A stretch of DNA of 64,000 nucleotides from assembly GCF_029784165.1 (NCBI RefSeq), contig NC_073696.1, forward strand, positions 182,087,825 to 182,151,824, written 5' to 3'. Shown piece by piece: positions 9,961-21,949 of this stretch; positions within the stretch are counted from its first letter, which is position 1, and every line of letters begins with the position of its first letter. A program made the translations under genes and the position numbers. Origin of the DNA: Wyeomyia smithii (Eukaryota; Arthropoda; Insecta; Diptera; Culicidae). Below the pieces are notes generated by a model that worked only from the letters and a program-made list of their open reading frames with translations, did no database searches and had not been told where the DNA came from.

Positions 9961-12900
9961 TTCGTTTCGCTTTTATCGACCAGTGTAATCAGTCATAGAA
10001 CTATTGAATGAAAAATGATCATCTTCTTAGTAACTTTTGGGTATTATTTCGCTTGTTCATAAAGATATCTCGGCATGACAACATGACAACAACAGAAGCC
10101 GGGGCGAACATAGAGATAGACCAGAACATATTTCTATCATTTCTATTCTGAAACAGTTAGTTAAAATAAAACCAGTACAAAGTCATCGCCGGTTCCAAGA
10201 ATCAACTTTTCCGAGCCATAGAATTGTTAATACGAAGAGTAACACACAGAGGATCTCGAGAAAACGGTTAATCATGCAGATTTTATAATGAATTTTTCTC
10301 GTGCTGAGCTCATAGAGAAAATATTCAGCCGATTATTACTCCAGCAGACACAGACATACTCCCGAATACGATATGCATGGAAACAAAACTAAGAAGCCTC
10401 AGGTTGATCGTTGAATGAAACAGTTGTATAATATACTGCATGTATAAATTTCGAGCGACCTGCCAGCCGTTAGAACCCAAGAGGGAGCCATCCTCAGTGC
10501 TATTCTTGTTCTTGCACACCGGCAGGCGCAAACCACGAAGAGGCCAATGAAGAAAACCTTATTTTTTCTTCGGCAAAATTTACACCTCGCATACGTTGCC
10601 CATCTACACACATACACACACAAACACAAAATAGTGGGTGTTAGGGTGGTACACGAAGTGCTGACAACAAAAACCATTTTTTCTGACGATCAGCTGCGAC
10701 CTCAACGGACTTTGATTAATGGTCCACTAAACAAAGCATTTACACAATTATACTAGCATCATAGGAAACCAGAAGTCGACCCACCCTACGTCGAAGTACA
10801 TATACGATACAAAACAAGAACAAACAGAAAGACAGAAGCAACACTCCGGCACTTTGTCGTAGAAACTCAACCGACCGATTGACGGTGGAAGGAAGAAGGC
10901 AAATAATACATGGTTGGAATACCAAATCAACCTGTATTCTTACCTGCCTTTGGATTCCCATCTTGAGTTACTTCGTCATTCTCGTGCTTATTACCTTTTG
11001 TGTTACCTCCGAGGGTATGCCTGTCTTCCTTATATCACGGAATGCATTTATGGTCAACGCAATACAGTATGGCGGGTGAGTGAAGTTATATGCCACTGCT
11101 CGTTGACGTAGACTGTCTCCGAGCTCTGATGCTCTCCGTGCTGTCCGGGAACACGGAACAGACGGCCGAAACCGAGAAGGAAAACGAATATTTCAACGTC
11201 TTTTACGCCTGCTGTTCCCAGCTGAGTCGACACCGGGTTCTCTCGGTTTAGATGTGAGGCCTATTCTAAAAGTTTTGTTAGCAAGATTTTTCAGCGACGA
11301 ACCGTGGCGAGCACTCAGCAGAAATCGAGTGTAAGGCTTCTTTATCTGTAGTAATTAATTTTACCTTGACTGCAAGTTATGAACACGTTGAGGTAAACAT
11401 TTGTGCTTGGTAAGAGTTAGGATATTCTGATTGTGATATTCTGAATTGTGCTTAGATTTCACCTTTGACAGCCTATTATATCATACAATTATGATGATGG
11501 TCTCTCTTAATCGAAAACAGTTACACTGGTAAACCAAAACGACCGAGCAGTAAAAACAACTCCCTACGTGCAATTAACACAATTGCTTTTAAACCCCTAA
11601 AAGGAAAACATGACTAAAAATTAAACCCACGTAAAAATCCCATCCGTTACAACCACTTCACACCCATCTCCAACCAACATCATGTTGACATTTTGTGTTC
11701 CGTGTCGAGATGAAACCTTTTGGAGCGCAAATGTGGGTGTGACAGTGTCACTCAAATTCCAAAGTTACTTACTTTGGCCTGGTTCGAACAAAGCTAGATA
11801 GTCATATCCGGCCGTTCTAAGCCTGTTATGTTTGGATGTACAGCGGAAACCATGCTCACGCACTTGTTTGATTATTTTCCGTTCAACAGAGAGCAAATGA
11901 AATGAACGAAAATTAGGCCACTCCCAGCAGAGCGATTGAAAACGATGCTCGTAATTGTGGGTCACCGTGAATGGCGCCGGAGGTTTGTTGATAGTGTACG
12001 CTAATGGAATTTTGCTTTGCACGTAAACGAAAACGTTCTGGGTGGAACTCGTTGTACAAAAGTCGTGCGATTTTGACGAACGTCCTTCGTTTGTAACAGT
12101 TCTGATGTGTTAGTCTTTTATTATTTTCCCACGGAACTATGTCCTGAAAGACATTCTTTTCTTATTGTCCTCACAGCCGTTGCAACGTATACAGCAGGCG
12201 CTGAATATACCGTCTTTGTTCCTTCTGACGATCGCATTTTCCGGTTTTATCCTTCCTCTCAGCAGTGCTTCCTTTCGTCTTCGGATGAATGTTTGTTTAT
12301 TCTAGTGATTTTCAATTCTTAAATCCTAACAAAATACTGAAACCTTCATTTTTTTCCCTTCGAAATGAAGGATGATATAAAGTTACACAGATATTGAAAT
12401 CATTGCCTTTGTTCGCCCGGCTTTGAGCTTCAGGCATCATGAAAAGGATAACGAGTACGAGTGAAATGCTTCAGGTATTACCTACCTGTTCTGTTCTGCG
12501 TTTTTCGAAAGTTTTTTTGAACGCTTGCTAGGTATCATTCTCATTATGCATGAAGAGAAATGAAAAATTGAATGAATGATGCAATTGTTTGTTCCCAAAG
12601 CCATAACTACAAAAAATCTCAGATCAATTTAAACCTGATTCCAACTTTAGTTTTTATTTTCGTGTGATTCTATGTTATCTTGTATCCCATATACATAAAT
12701 ATTATGAAACAGGTTGCGTGTTTTTCAGTACTATAGAAATGGAATTAAATAAGTTGTAAACAATTAAATTTTGACCTAATTATAAAATGACATGTATTGA
12801 ATTGTAGTTCGGCTATACGCGCACATCGAAAAAAAATTAGTTGTCCATAAATGTCTAGCAAATCACGTAGGAGTTCAGCTAGTTAGCAACGAAGAAACGA

Positions 12901-13271
12901 GGATGATGTAGTCTAATTTATCTACTAGATAGCTTTTTCGTTGATAATGGCATGCATAATAAACAATTTTCAGTGATACAGGATTTGGCAATCAAGAGAA
13001 CTCAAATAAATTTTACCAGAAGATACAAACACGCTGTTGTTTTGAGGTTAATTTTATACGGCGGATATATATTGCGAAGATTAAACAAGATTTAACGAAC
13101 TAGGATTTACCAACCGTCCAAGAATGTGTTTGCATTAGTTTTTTAGGGTGCAATTATAGCTAGACTGATGAAATAATTTCAGATGTTTATTATAAAGCAT
13201 CAACTTGCATTAACGTAACTCAACCTCGCACACAGCCTTAAGAAAAATTACGAAATGCTGTTACTAGAATC
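9961..13271. other. Intron sequence; GC-richer patch, no gene recognised
   Basis: Several 60-90-codon open frames occur on both strands (10325-11111, 11765-12022, 12107-12322) but none is flanked by convincing splice sites or resembles a protein family. A GC-richer block at 11085-11340 stands out from its AT-rich neighbours and could be an unannotated 5' UTR or enhancer, but nothing specific is visible. Region 12323-13271 is AT-rich and featureless. Confidence 0.35.
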
Positions 13272-13847
13272 ATTGGCGTAATTAAGGAAAAATCCTAGTG
13301 GGGCTAATTCGGGGATCCGATTTCGGCGCTGCAGCAGTAGCTGGAGGAAGTCGCCTAAAAAATGACCCGAGTATCTGCTTTACTGTTCTCATTCTTTTTC
13401 ATTCCTGGGAAATATTTTATATGTGGTGATATGAATCGAAGTACATAGTTGGAATCACTCACCGGAATTGCTATTAGGAGAACTAAATTTCAAACGATTC
13501 GGGAAAATGTCCACTTTTGGACTTTGACAGCTGTTTGTTGATGAAATCAAAACGCGCGTCAATGAAGGCAGAAGAAGAGAAAGAGAGGTATGACTAAAAA
13601 GAGTAAATACGTATCCAATGACGTCGTTATTCTTATTGAATTGTTGTCTTGTTGAAGTAGATTCACAAATATTTTGGTGTGGTCGATAGAAGAAATTATT
13701 ATTATTTACAAATTCCCAGTCCTCTAGATCCAACTGTAGAATTTTGAGAAGTGAAATTAGTAATGGTATGATCAAATCTAGAAAGGGCTACAGAAATCCT
13801 AGAGGGGGCTATAGTCCCCCCCTAGCCTTCCCGTAGCTACGCCAATG
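13272..13847. repeat. MITE family F with ATTGGCGTA ends
   Basis: The left end reads ATTGGCGTAATTAAGG and the right end CCGTAGCTACGCCAAT, imperfect terminal inverted repeats. Inside both ends are facing G-rich and C-rich blocks (near 13302 and 13803-13823). The length is 576 bp. The only long frame inside (13455-13775, minus) shows no transposase motif, so the element looks non-autonomous. Confidence 0.7.
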
Positions 13848-15045
13848 ATTAAAATTATGAATTATAGCAACATACGTCGTACTCGCCAGCGCAAGTTCTC
13901 TACTTTCTACTAATAGGGGTTCCTAAGGTAAAACGTACTAGTTAACAACATCAGGTGCTAAAACATTATAGAAAATGCATAACACACTTTGTTTTAAGTG
14001 AGTGGAATAATTTGGAAAAGTCACCAATCGAGACAAGATACACCCTTCCTGGGATAAAATGCACCGCAACAAAGGGGCAAAAAGCACCAAATGAGGTAAA
14101 GTGCACACCATCAAAAAGGCAGAATGCACTACAATATTGGGGTGATACGGCTAATTTTGTCAACTAACACAATGGTCAGTAATGCGGACAAAACAATTTT
14201 TCTTTACAATACTTTATTTGTTGTTAAAACCTGCTCTTAAAACATGATTGTGGTAATCATAATCATGTGTGGATAGTGTTCTTTGGAATTCCATACACTC
14301 GGGCGGGATGGTTTTTGGAAATGCCGTTTTTGATTGCCTCTAGCACCGATCGTAGCTGTCCAACGGTCCATGACCGCCGGTTGAACTTCCTGGAAATGAG
14401 ATGAAATGTAAGCAAACAATTTGTTTACAAAAAGTCCTTCCGCCCCGAGCTACAGGAAGCGTTTTGCCTCGAACGTAACTGGTTCTGGTTACATGACGGT
14501 AATGCTCGTTGAAACTTACCAATATTTCATCAGAAATATAGTACTTGACGTTTATTCAATGCAAGAACACTGGTGGAAAACAACAATTGAGAAAGCTAAA
14601 TTACACATAGTTCAGATGAGAAAAAGTTAGACTATAATTGCAACGAATTTTTTTTCTTGCATTTATTTACATTTTTTGACATTGCAGTGCTGCCAAATTG
14701 ACTGGGTGACTAAAGAAAACATAGATTCAAACAGTAGAATTATTATTATGTTTTTGAAATGTGTTTTACATCCTAAGTCGGAGGAGATGAATCTTGCCTC
14801 AACGGTGCTTATTACCCCAGGTACCCCGAATAATGAAAGCATCTTTTCAGATTCTTCCAATTCTTGAGGCAGGGATGGAATTCAAAAATTAGAAGATGAC
14901 TGCAACAACCATAAAAACTTTCTAGTATGTCGGTTTTCATGTATTCGAATGTTCGTTGCGAAAAACTGTTAGATTACACTGGCGACAAAAGCGAAAAAAT
15001 ATCTTAGAACTCAGCTGGAAAATAAATGAAAGAATATAACTTTTG
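13848..15045. other. Intron sequence, no gene recognised
   Basis: Contains a short irregular A/G-rich repeat ('aaatgcacc...aaagcacc...aaagtgcac') at about 14055-14130 that opens several overlapping short frames. No other structure is visible. Confidence 0.35.
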
Positions 15046-15672
15046 AACCGTTTCTTTGAATTTTGGTGCCTTTCGCCAGCTCGGAAAAGCGTTAAAAGGC
15101 TACACAGTAATTACTAGCCGACAAAACTTGTGTCCTAATAGTCAAACTGAAGACCCGGCGCACTTCCGAGGCGACCAGAGGCATCCGAATTTTGTTGCCC
15201 CTTGCAAGCTCGGAACTACGTCAAAAGACCGCAGAGTATTTACTCGCCGGGCTCGTCGCTTCTACGCTTGTGTACGAGAGAACTTCATTTATATTTCCGA
15301 AGACTCGACATACTTTTGAAGTGGCTAGTGCACCAAAATTCACAGGAAAGATTAAAAAGGCATAAAATTTCATTTTTTGAGTTTAAGCTCTAGGGCGAAT
15401 CCTGTGTGGAGTATATGCTGACAGTTTCGATGCCGAACCTGCCTCGGAAGTGCGTTCAGCCGCAAGAGATTTTAATGAAGTTTTCCCCTAAGCAAACGTA
15501 CAAGCGACGAACTCGGCGAGCAATTACTCTGTGATCTTTTGACGCACTTTTGAGAGCTGGCTAGGGGCACCAAAATTCACAGTACTGGGTAAAAAGCTAT
15601 AATCAATATTATTTTTCTAGTTTGAGCTATAGGGAAATTTTTCTCATTGCTTTTATCGACCAGTGCACTGTG
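15046..15672. repeat. MITE family E, two adjoining copies
   Basis: The first unit (15046 to about 15400) contains CTCGCCGGGCTCGTCGCTTC and ends 'accaaaattcacaggaaagattaaaaaggcat'. The second (about 15400-15672) has the core in reverse orientation (GCGACGAACTCGGCGAGC) and ends 'accaaaattcacagtactggg'. The arms are inverted copies of one another. The first unit also holds a partial internal duplication around 15115-15200. Confidence 0.7.
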
Positions 15673-16130
15673 GTCCAAAAGGGCGAAAAGTGGAACCTAA
15701 TTCCTCAGCGACTTGCGTGCAAAAGCCGCTAAGGAATTATCTCTAGTTAAATGGTGTCTTTTAAATTATTATTTGTATGATTGACCCGCAATTAATGCTT
15801 TCTACGACAAAAATAAAAGAAAACAACTTTTTTGTGTTAAGAGATAGAGGAATTGTGTATTCGGCAAAGTTTTAGAAAACATAAAAATATGAAACTTTGC
15901 CAAATAAACAAAATATATATCAGAGTCATAAAGTATTTCATTTGGAAGTTACTTAAAATTGTGTTTTTTTTCGTACTTAACTTTTGTTTTGTTTTCGTTT
16001 TCAAAGCATGAAATGCTCTGAAATTTTTTATGAAAGTAACATTTTTTGGGTAAAAAAAAAACTTCTAGGGCATTATATGCTTTAAAAACGAAAACAAGAA
16101 TAAATCATGAAAATCTTCAAAACCTGTGAA
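15673..16130. other. AT-rich sequence with two hairpins
   Basis: Two inverted repeats are visible. One is 'ggcaaagttt'/'aaactttgcc' around 15862-15902. The other pairs 'ttttcgttttcaaagcatgaaatgctctga' (about 15995-16023) with the complementary run at about 16064-16097. These are presumably small MITE or repeat termini. No coding signal. Confidence 0.4.
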
Positions 16131-16202
16131 CATGGGGCAAGACACTATTGATATATTGCGAAATATTTCCAATATTCAATATCGAAACAAATCAATAACC
16201 AC

Positions 16203-17331
16203 GTGACGACACTTTTCGACGATGCTATAACTTCCGCTAAAGTTAACATGACTGAGTCGCTTGGGATACTTAGCAACTCGATTACAAATAAGCTGACCAG
16301 TCATATTGATGAAATAACTAATAAAGTCGACGAACAGCTTGAAGCTGTTAATGAAAATTTGATCGATGTGGCCACTTCTAAGACTCAATGTAGTGTTCCT
16401 GAAATCTTGGAAGAATTTCGAATAATTAGCAGCAGAATTTCTGAGTACACGCCAAGAATGATGCCCATCGAAAACAGCATTGGCTATCCAAGTGTGGCAG
16501 AGGAAATAGCTATGGCCGTCCAGCCTTCAAATGATCTTCCAAACAGTGGATGGCGTTTCCTTGGCTCGAGAAAAGTTTGGAAACAGGACTGGACAGCGTA
16601 CGATACAAAATTACACCGTATTATGCAGCAGCAAAAACAAGCTGACAAAGCAAGAAAACGGAGGGCCAGAAGACGAAATCATTATAGGCGAAATAATTAC
16701 AACAGAAACAACAACCGTAGGCATAACCATATCATTCACAACAACAACAACGATAATAACAACAACTTTGTCAATAACAATAGAAATAACTACAACAGCA
16801 ATTACTACAATAATAATAACATTTCCAACAACAACCGCAACAATAAGAACTACTTCAACAATAACAACAACAATCAGAACCAGAATCGCAACCTCAACTT
16901 TAACAGAAATCTCGATAATAACCATCAAAGTACCAATCGAAACAACTACAACTTCAACACCAATAGTAACCGTAGATATACCAACCACAACCGTCACGTC
17001 AACAACAGGCAACAGGCCAACAGGCAACAGAATAACGTCACCAACTCCTACAATAATCAACAACACATCAACTCTAATCGTTTCCATGCAAATCAACTTA
17101 CCACCACCACCTGACAGAGTGCTTCTTGCAGCAGCGAAAGACCAATTCTCCAGACCTCAATCTAACTTCATTCCTACGATTCAATTTCAAAGAGGCGAAA
17201 CTCTTAACCCATACCCGGCGAACGACGAGTTTTCACTTTCTCAACCCCAGATGATCAGCGATCCTGCACACCTTCCTACTTCACAATGCATTGCGTGCTC
17301 ATCTAGGCACTCGTGTCTTCAACGCAATTGA
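16203..17331 (+). pseudogene. LINE ORF1, Asn-rich RNA-binding-type protein
   Basis: The first 304 codons have a helical N-terminus (residues 1-60), GWRFLGSRKVWKQDW near residue 117-131, then an Arg/Lys cluster (KARKRRARRRNHYRR) and about 140 residues dominated by Asn from AAC/AAT runs. At about 17100 the sense moves to the +1 frame, which carries LLAAAKDQFSRP, FQRGETLNPYPANDEFSLSQ and a short Cys/His end before TGA at 17329. The same C-terminal block recurs in copy 2 near 41460. The protein would coat element RNA; it is frame-broken here. The Asn-rich section opens long antisense Val/Ile-rich frames that are not genes. Confidence 0.75.
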
Positions 17332-17439
17332 CTCACTCATCAGAGGACCGTTGCTGGTGATAATTTTGTTCAACCTAGAGATGTAGGAAATGACGCGACC
17401 TGCTCTGCTCTAGTAAACACTTCTGTTAATAATGACTCT

Positions 17440-18357
17440 CATTCTTTAGCTTCTACACTCGAACACCCCACCACTACCGAGATCTCTGTATATTGCCAAA
17501 ATTTTAACCGCATGCGAGGCGCTCACAAAATTAACGAAATTCAAAAAAATGTACTATCCTGTTCATTTTCTGTTATTTTAGCAACCGAAACCAGCTGGGA
17601 TGAGGGTGTTCGCAGCGAAGAAGTCTTCGGTTGCCGATATAATGTCTATAGAAATGACCGTAACTATCAATTATCTGAAATGAAATCCGGTGGTGGTGTG
17701 TTGATTGCGGTGTCAGTAGACTTTAATTCAGCGCTTATCGACACCATTCAGTTTAAAGAGTTCGAACATGTTTGGGTGAAAGCAGAACTAGCAGGAGAGA
17801 CACACGTATTTGTCTCTGTCTATTTCCCTCCAAATAATGCGCGGAATGAAATCTTTGAAAAGTTTCTTCATGTTGTTGAAAATATTGCATCTAAGCTGTT
17901 ACCTGAAGTAAAACTCCACATATACGGTGATTTCAACCAACGCAACATTGATTTTATTCCGGACATCGATAACCATAGCATTTTACTTCCTATTATTGGC
18001 GAAAATGAAACGCTGCAACTTCTTTTTGATAAAACCTCTAGTCTTGGTCTTAATCAAATAAATCATGTGAAAAATGGACAAAATTGTTATCTAGATCTGT
18101 TAATGTCCAACATTAGTGAAGACTTTTGTGTGACGAATTCATTACAACCATTATGGAAGAACGAAGTTTATCATACAGCAATAGAGTTTTCTTTATTTGT
18201 GCATGTGAATAAAAGACCTAACGAATATGAATTCGAAGATGTTTTTGACTTTCAGTCAGCAAACTATGATGAATTAAAACATAAACTAAATAGTATCAAC
18301 TGGCAAGATGTATTGTTTGAAGACGGAAACGTCGATTCGGATATAGAAAGCACATAA
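17440..18357 (+). pseudogene. LINE ORF2, endonuclease domain
   Basis: The reading starts around VYCQNFNRMRGAHKINEI (about 17490) and shows endonuclease/exonuclease/phosphatase-fold motifs: ILATETSWD (the catalytic Glu), SGGGVLIAV, VFVSVYFPP, IYGDFNQ (catalytic Asp and Asn), and a late NEVYHTAIE in the position of the SDH/His box. It ends at TAA 18355-18357, caused by a shift of frame at a deletion, not by the true end of ORF2. Confidence 0.85.
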
Positions 18358-20116
18358 AAAATACAAAACTCATAAAAATCGTGATGCTTCAACAACTTAT
18401 CTTAACATTTGCGGCGAATTAAACGATGCCATTGGTAACGCGTTTGAAGAGTTCACATTAAAGACTGAGCTTGAAATCAAATCCTGTCCAAAAAATTTTT
18501 TCAAATATGTTAAATTAAAGTTAAAATCTGAAAATTTTCCTTCAAAAATGCAACTGCATGACAAAGTTGAAGAGAACCCGGCATACATCTCTGATCTATT
18601 TGCTGATTTTTTTCAACAAAATTATACAACTTTCTCCGAATCTGATCGTGACTATACATTTTTCACCAACTTTCCTGAGTTTCCCAACTATTTCAATATT
18701 GAACATGTCAGCGCACGCGAAATTGAAGATACTTTAAAAGCTCTGGATGCGTCTAAAGGTCCGGGACCAGACGGAATTCCGCCAGCATTCATGAAACATT
18801 TAGCTAGAGAGCTAACTTCCCCACTGTTCTTAATTTTCAATATGTCGCTGGAATCCGATTGCTTCCCGAAATTCTGGAAAAACTCATATCTAGTGCCTGT
18901 GTTCGAATCTGGTAAAAAAACCGACATTAGCAACTATCGAGGCATAGCCATTCTTTCCTGTATACCTGAGCTTTTTGAAGCAATAATAAACAAAAAGTTA
19001 TTCCACCAAATAAAAAATAGAATTACCCCAACGCAACACGGTTTTTTCAAAGGGCGCTCAACAACAACTAACTTACTCGAGTTTATTAACTTCTCTTTGA
19101 ACGCAATGGATAAAGGTAATTATGTTGAAACCTTATATACTGACTTCAGTAAAGCTTTCGATCGCATTGATATACCCCTGCTTCTCTTCAAGTTACGAAA
19201 AATTGGAATTCATCCACAATTACTCAAATGGATTGAATCGTATTTGACAGATCGTCAACAAACAGTCAAATTTAAAGGTAGAATATCGAAACCTATTCAG
19301 GTAACCTCAGGAGTTCCTCAAGGCTCTCACTTGGGCCCTCTACTATTTATATTATTTGTAAACGACATTTCCTTTATTCTAAAACATGTAAAAATTCTTA
19401 TTTATGCCGACGATATTAAACTTTTCATTGAAATTAAAAACGCTGATGATGTAAATATTTTTCGTAACGAGATAAAATATTTTTACATTTGGTGTAAAAT
19501 AAGCCTTCTTCAGCTAAACGTTAAAAAATGTAGTTCGATGGCTTTTGGCAGAAAAAGAAACATGCCAAGCAATATGATTTCCTTAGGAGATCAGGTAGTA
19601 GAGAAAAGTGAACGAGTTAGGGACCTAGGAGTCATACTCGACTCAAAATTAACATTCACTGATCACTACAATACAATTATTAATAAGGCTAGTAACATGC
19701 TCAGTTTTATAAAACGTTTCTGCTATAATTTCCAAGATCCATACACAATAAAAACACTTTATAATTCCTATGTCAGGTCACTTTTAGAATACTGTAGCAT
19801 TGTATGGTCTCCGTTTTCTGCAACACAAGTAAACAGAATAGAATCAGTGCAAAAACAATACCTGTTATATGCACTTCGTAATCTACGATGGACGTCATTT
19901 CCCCTACCATCATATGACGAACGCTGCAGACTTATTGACATCCAATCATTAAAAGCCCGTCGTGAATTCGCAATGATGTCATTTGTTAACGATATCGTAT
20001 CTCAACGTGTCGATTCACCCGAAATATTATCAAAACTCAATCTTTATGTACCTTCTAGAAATTTACGAACTCGGACTTTGTTTTCTTTAAATCATCAACG
20101 AAACAATTATGCTTAA
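18358..20116 (+). pseudogene. LINE ORF2, reverse transcriptase domain
   Basis: The frame opens at KYKTHKNRDAST (about 18360) and passes through the ATG at 18548 to a stop at 20114-20116. In numbering from that ATG: KGPGPDGIPPAF at 70-81, NYRGIAILS at 129-137, YTDFSKAFDRID with Asp199, SGVPQGSHLGPLLF at 254-267, YADD at 286-289, and VRDLGVILDSKLTF further on. All the catalytic Asp residues are present, so this domain alone looks intact; the element fails because of the upstream deletion. The ORF ends with the usual LPSYDERCRLIDI..ARREF block and has no RNase H. Confidence 0.9.
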
Positions 20117-20383
20117 TACGGGCCAATTAATCAAATGATGTTAGTGTATAACCAACACTGTGAAACAATTGACTTTTCTATGTCGAGAACTAAATTAAAA
20201 CAATATTTCAACTCAACGCGCAATTTTAGTCGATAGAAAACATTCATTGTAATAATCCGTCAAGTGAAGAAATTATTATTCAATTATGTATAAACTCTTT
20301 TTTTTTGCTCCCACTAGTATAAATAGCATATAGCATGTAAGTTAGTTTTAAACATATGTAGTCTACTTTTGTTTGACGAAATG

Positions 20384-20385
20384 AA

Positions 20386-20416
<31 letters not shown>
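20384..20416 (+). repeat. (TAAA)n 3' tail of the LINE
   Basis: Eight to nine TAAA/AAAT units follow 'gtctacttttgtttgacgaaatgaa'. Copy 2 ends with the same phrase and three units at 44749-44762, which confirms this as the element's 3' terminus. Confidence 0.85.
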
Positions 20417-20420
20417 GTAA

Positions 20421-20814
20421 TATTATCGAAATATTTTTCATGAAAATAAAGGTGTCTAGCCCTTAGCTCGTGAATCAAGAATATGACAAACTTCTGTAAC
20501 CTATGCTTGCCGTACTCTAATATGGGTGGCTTGGCCCAAATGGAACCTATAACAGTTTGTAGTACATGAGATAAACTTTAGGGAAAAGTTTTGCCTTCAC
20601 TTACCCTTTTTTCCCTAATCGTTCTTAAAAATATCGAGAAAAAGCTAAAATATGCTATAACTTTGTAAGGAAAAGTTCTGGAGATGTGCGGTCCTGGGTA
20701 AAAACGATTGTTTTGTATACCACAACAATACCTCAGTACAATATTGTCTTGTAAAATGCAAGTGATAAAAGACAAAAGTGGTCGACAAAATGAACAAAAA
20801 ACTGCATTTCAAAA
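20421..20814. other. Intron sequence, nothing recognised
   Basis: AT-rich spacer between the LINE tail and a MITE. No coding or repeat signal seen. Confidence 0.35.
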
Positions 20815-21058
20815 GCTCAAAACGGAAAAAATTAAAGATTGGAGCTATTTCAACCGTTGCTATGTATTTTTGTGCCCCTAGCCATTACCAGAACGCGTCA
20901 ACTTACGTGAGAGTGTCGCATAGTAATTGCTCGCCGGGTTCGTCGTTATGTTTACGAGAAAACTCATTTAAGTCTGAAAAAAAGTTAGTGGCTCGGGACA
21001 CCAAAATTCACAGGAATGGTCGAATAGCTATAATCTTTAATTTTTTTCCAGTTTGAGC
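20815..21058. repeat. Palindromic MITE family E, best-preserved copy
   Basis: The left arm 'gctcaaaacggaaaaaatta...' is the reverse complement of the right arm '...aatttttttccagtttgagc' with few mismatches over about 40 bp, then weaker pairing inward to 'gtgccccta'/'gggacacc'. The core has CTCGCCGGGTTCGTCG. The length is 244 bp. It is non-autonomous. Confidence 0.82.
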
Positions 21059-21949
21059 GTTTGGAGTGCACCTCTGCTGACCAGTGTTATCTATATTTCT
21101 GTAATCGATGATAATTTATGTTTTCTAAAATTTTGCTTGGTAAATTATTCCTCTATAAACAGCTTTTTTAAAATTTTTGTCATAGAAAGCTTTAGTGTTG
21201 TAGTGTGTAGAAGCCACCACATGGTCGACTACGAAATTTCTTTGCACAAGACTCGGAAATATTTAAAGCGTTACCTATGAAAACACTGTCTTATGTTATC
21301 ATCACCATAACAAACATGAGGATATGTTTTCAGAGGCTCAAAATCAGCCATTTGTTGCTTCACACTTCCACCTTAATTACTTTTGGACGTTCGAGACTAT
21401 ACGGGTTATTCATACAAGCAGAGCCGGCGGTTGATGTGGGTAGTAGTATGGGTACTTACTGTTAAGCCTGAACGTTTTCTTTGAAAAAATGCACAAAAAT
21501 TGTCGATTTTTCATCGATTTACCCTTACACGCACAAACGGAACAACCCATGCAGCACAAATCATAGTAACCCATAAGTCAGCCGAACAAATTTATCTCGA
21601 ACTCTAACCTTGATGGCGAAAACAGTGAAACTACTTTATATACTATTTGCATATGAGTTCCTAGATTCAAACGTTTTTTATGATATTTTGAACTGTCAAA
21701 TAAGATAACTCAAAATACCGCTTTTGGAATCTGTCTTCTCGTATTCTTATCAAGTGTGAGGTCTTGAACTGTTCGGTAGCTGAAATTTTTAATGGATAAT
21801 CGAACTTTATTGCAAACCCCTTTCATGGCAGTGTAAAGGGTGTTACGGTCGTAAATTGGTCAAATTTAATTTGCCGTATTATTTTTATCGTGTATCAAAA
21901 AAAAGTGAACACCCCTTGGTTTTGACATTTGCTGTTCAGTGATGAAAAT
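21059..21949. other. Intron sequence and 5' part of a Tc1/mariner element
   Basis: Nothing is recognised to about 21830. From 21831 'cagtgtaaagggtgttacgg' and 'aaattggtcaaattt' look like the left terminal region of the transposon whose pseudogene follows. I could not find a matching right terminal repeat. Confidence 0.4.

Larger units (their letters stand above)
16131..20420 (+). mobile_element. CR1/Jockey-superfamily LINE, copy 1, near full length
   Basis: Order: ORF1 (Asn-rich), apurinic-type endonuclease, reverse transcriptase with YADD box, and a 3' tail of (TAAA)n at 20384-20416. There is no RNase H. A paralogue at about 41432-44765 has the same order. Defects are a frame change near 17100, a stop at 17329, and an internal deletion with frameshift near 18350. 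The 5' limit is uncertain; ORF1-like reading can be traced back to an ATG at about 16131. Clade (CR1 versus Jockey) cannot be fixed by eye. Confidence 0.85.

Noticed and set aside
16531..17331. Thr/Ile-rich plus frame and Val-rich minus frame in the LINE ORF1 region
   Set aside because: Frame-shadows of the Asn-coding AAC/AAT run; only the C-terminal part of the plus frame after 17100 is meaningful and is included in ORF1.
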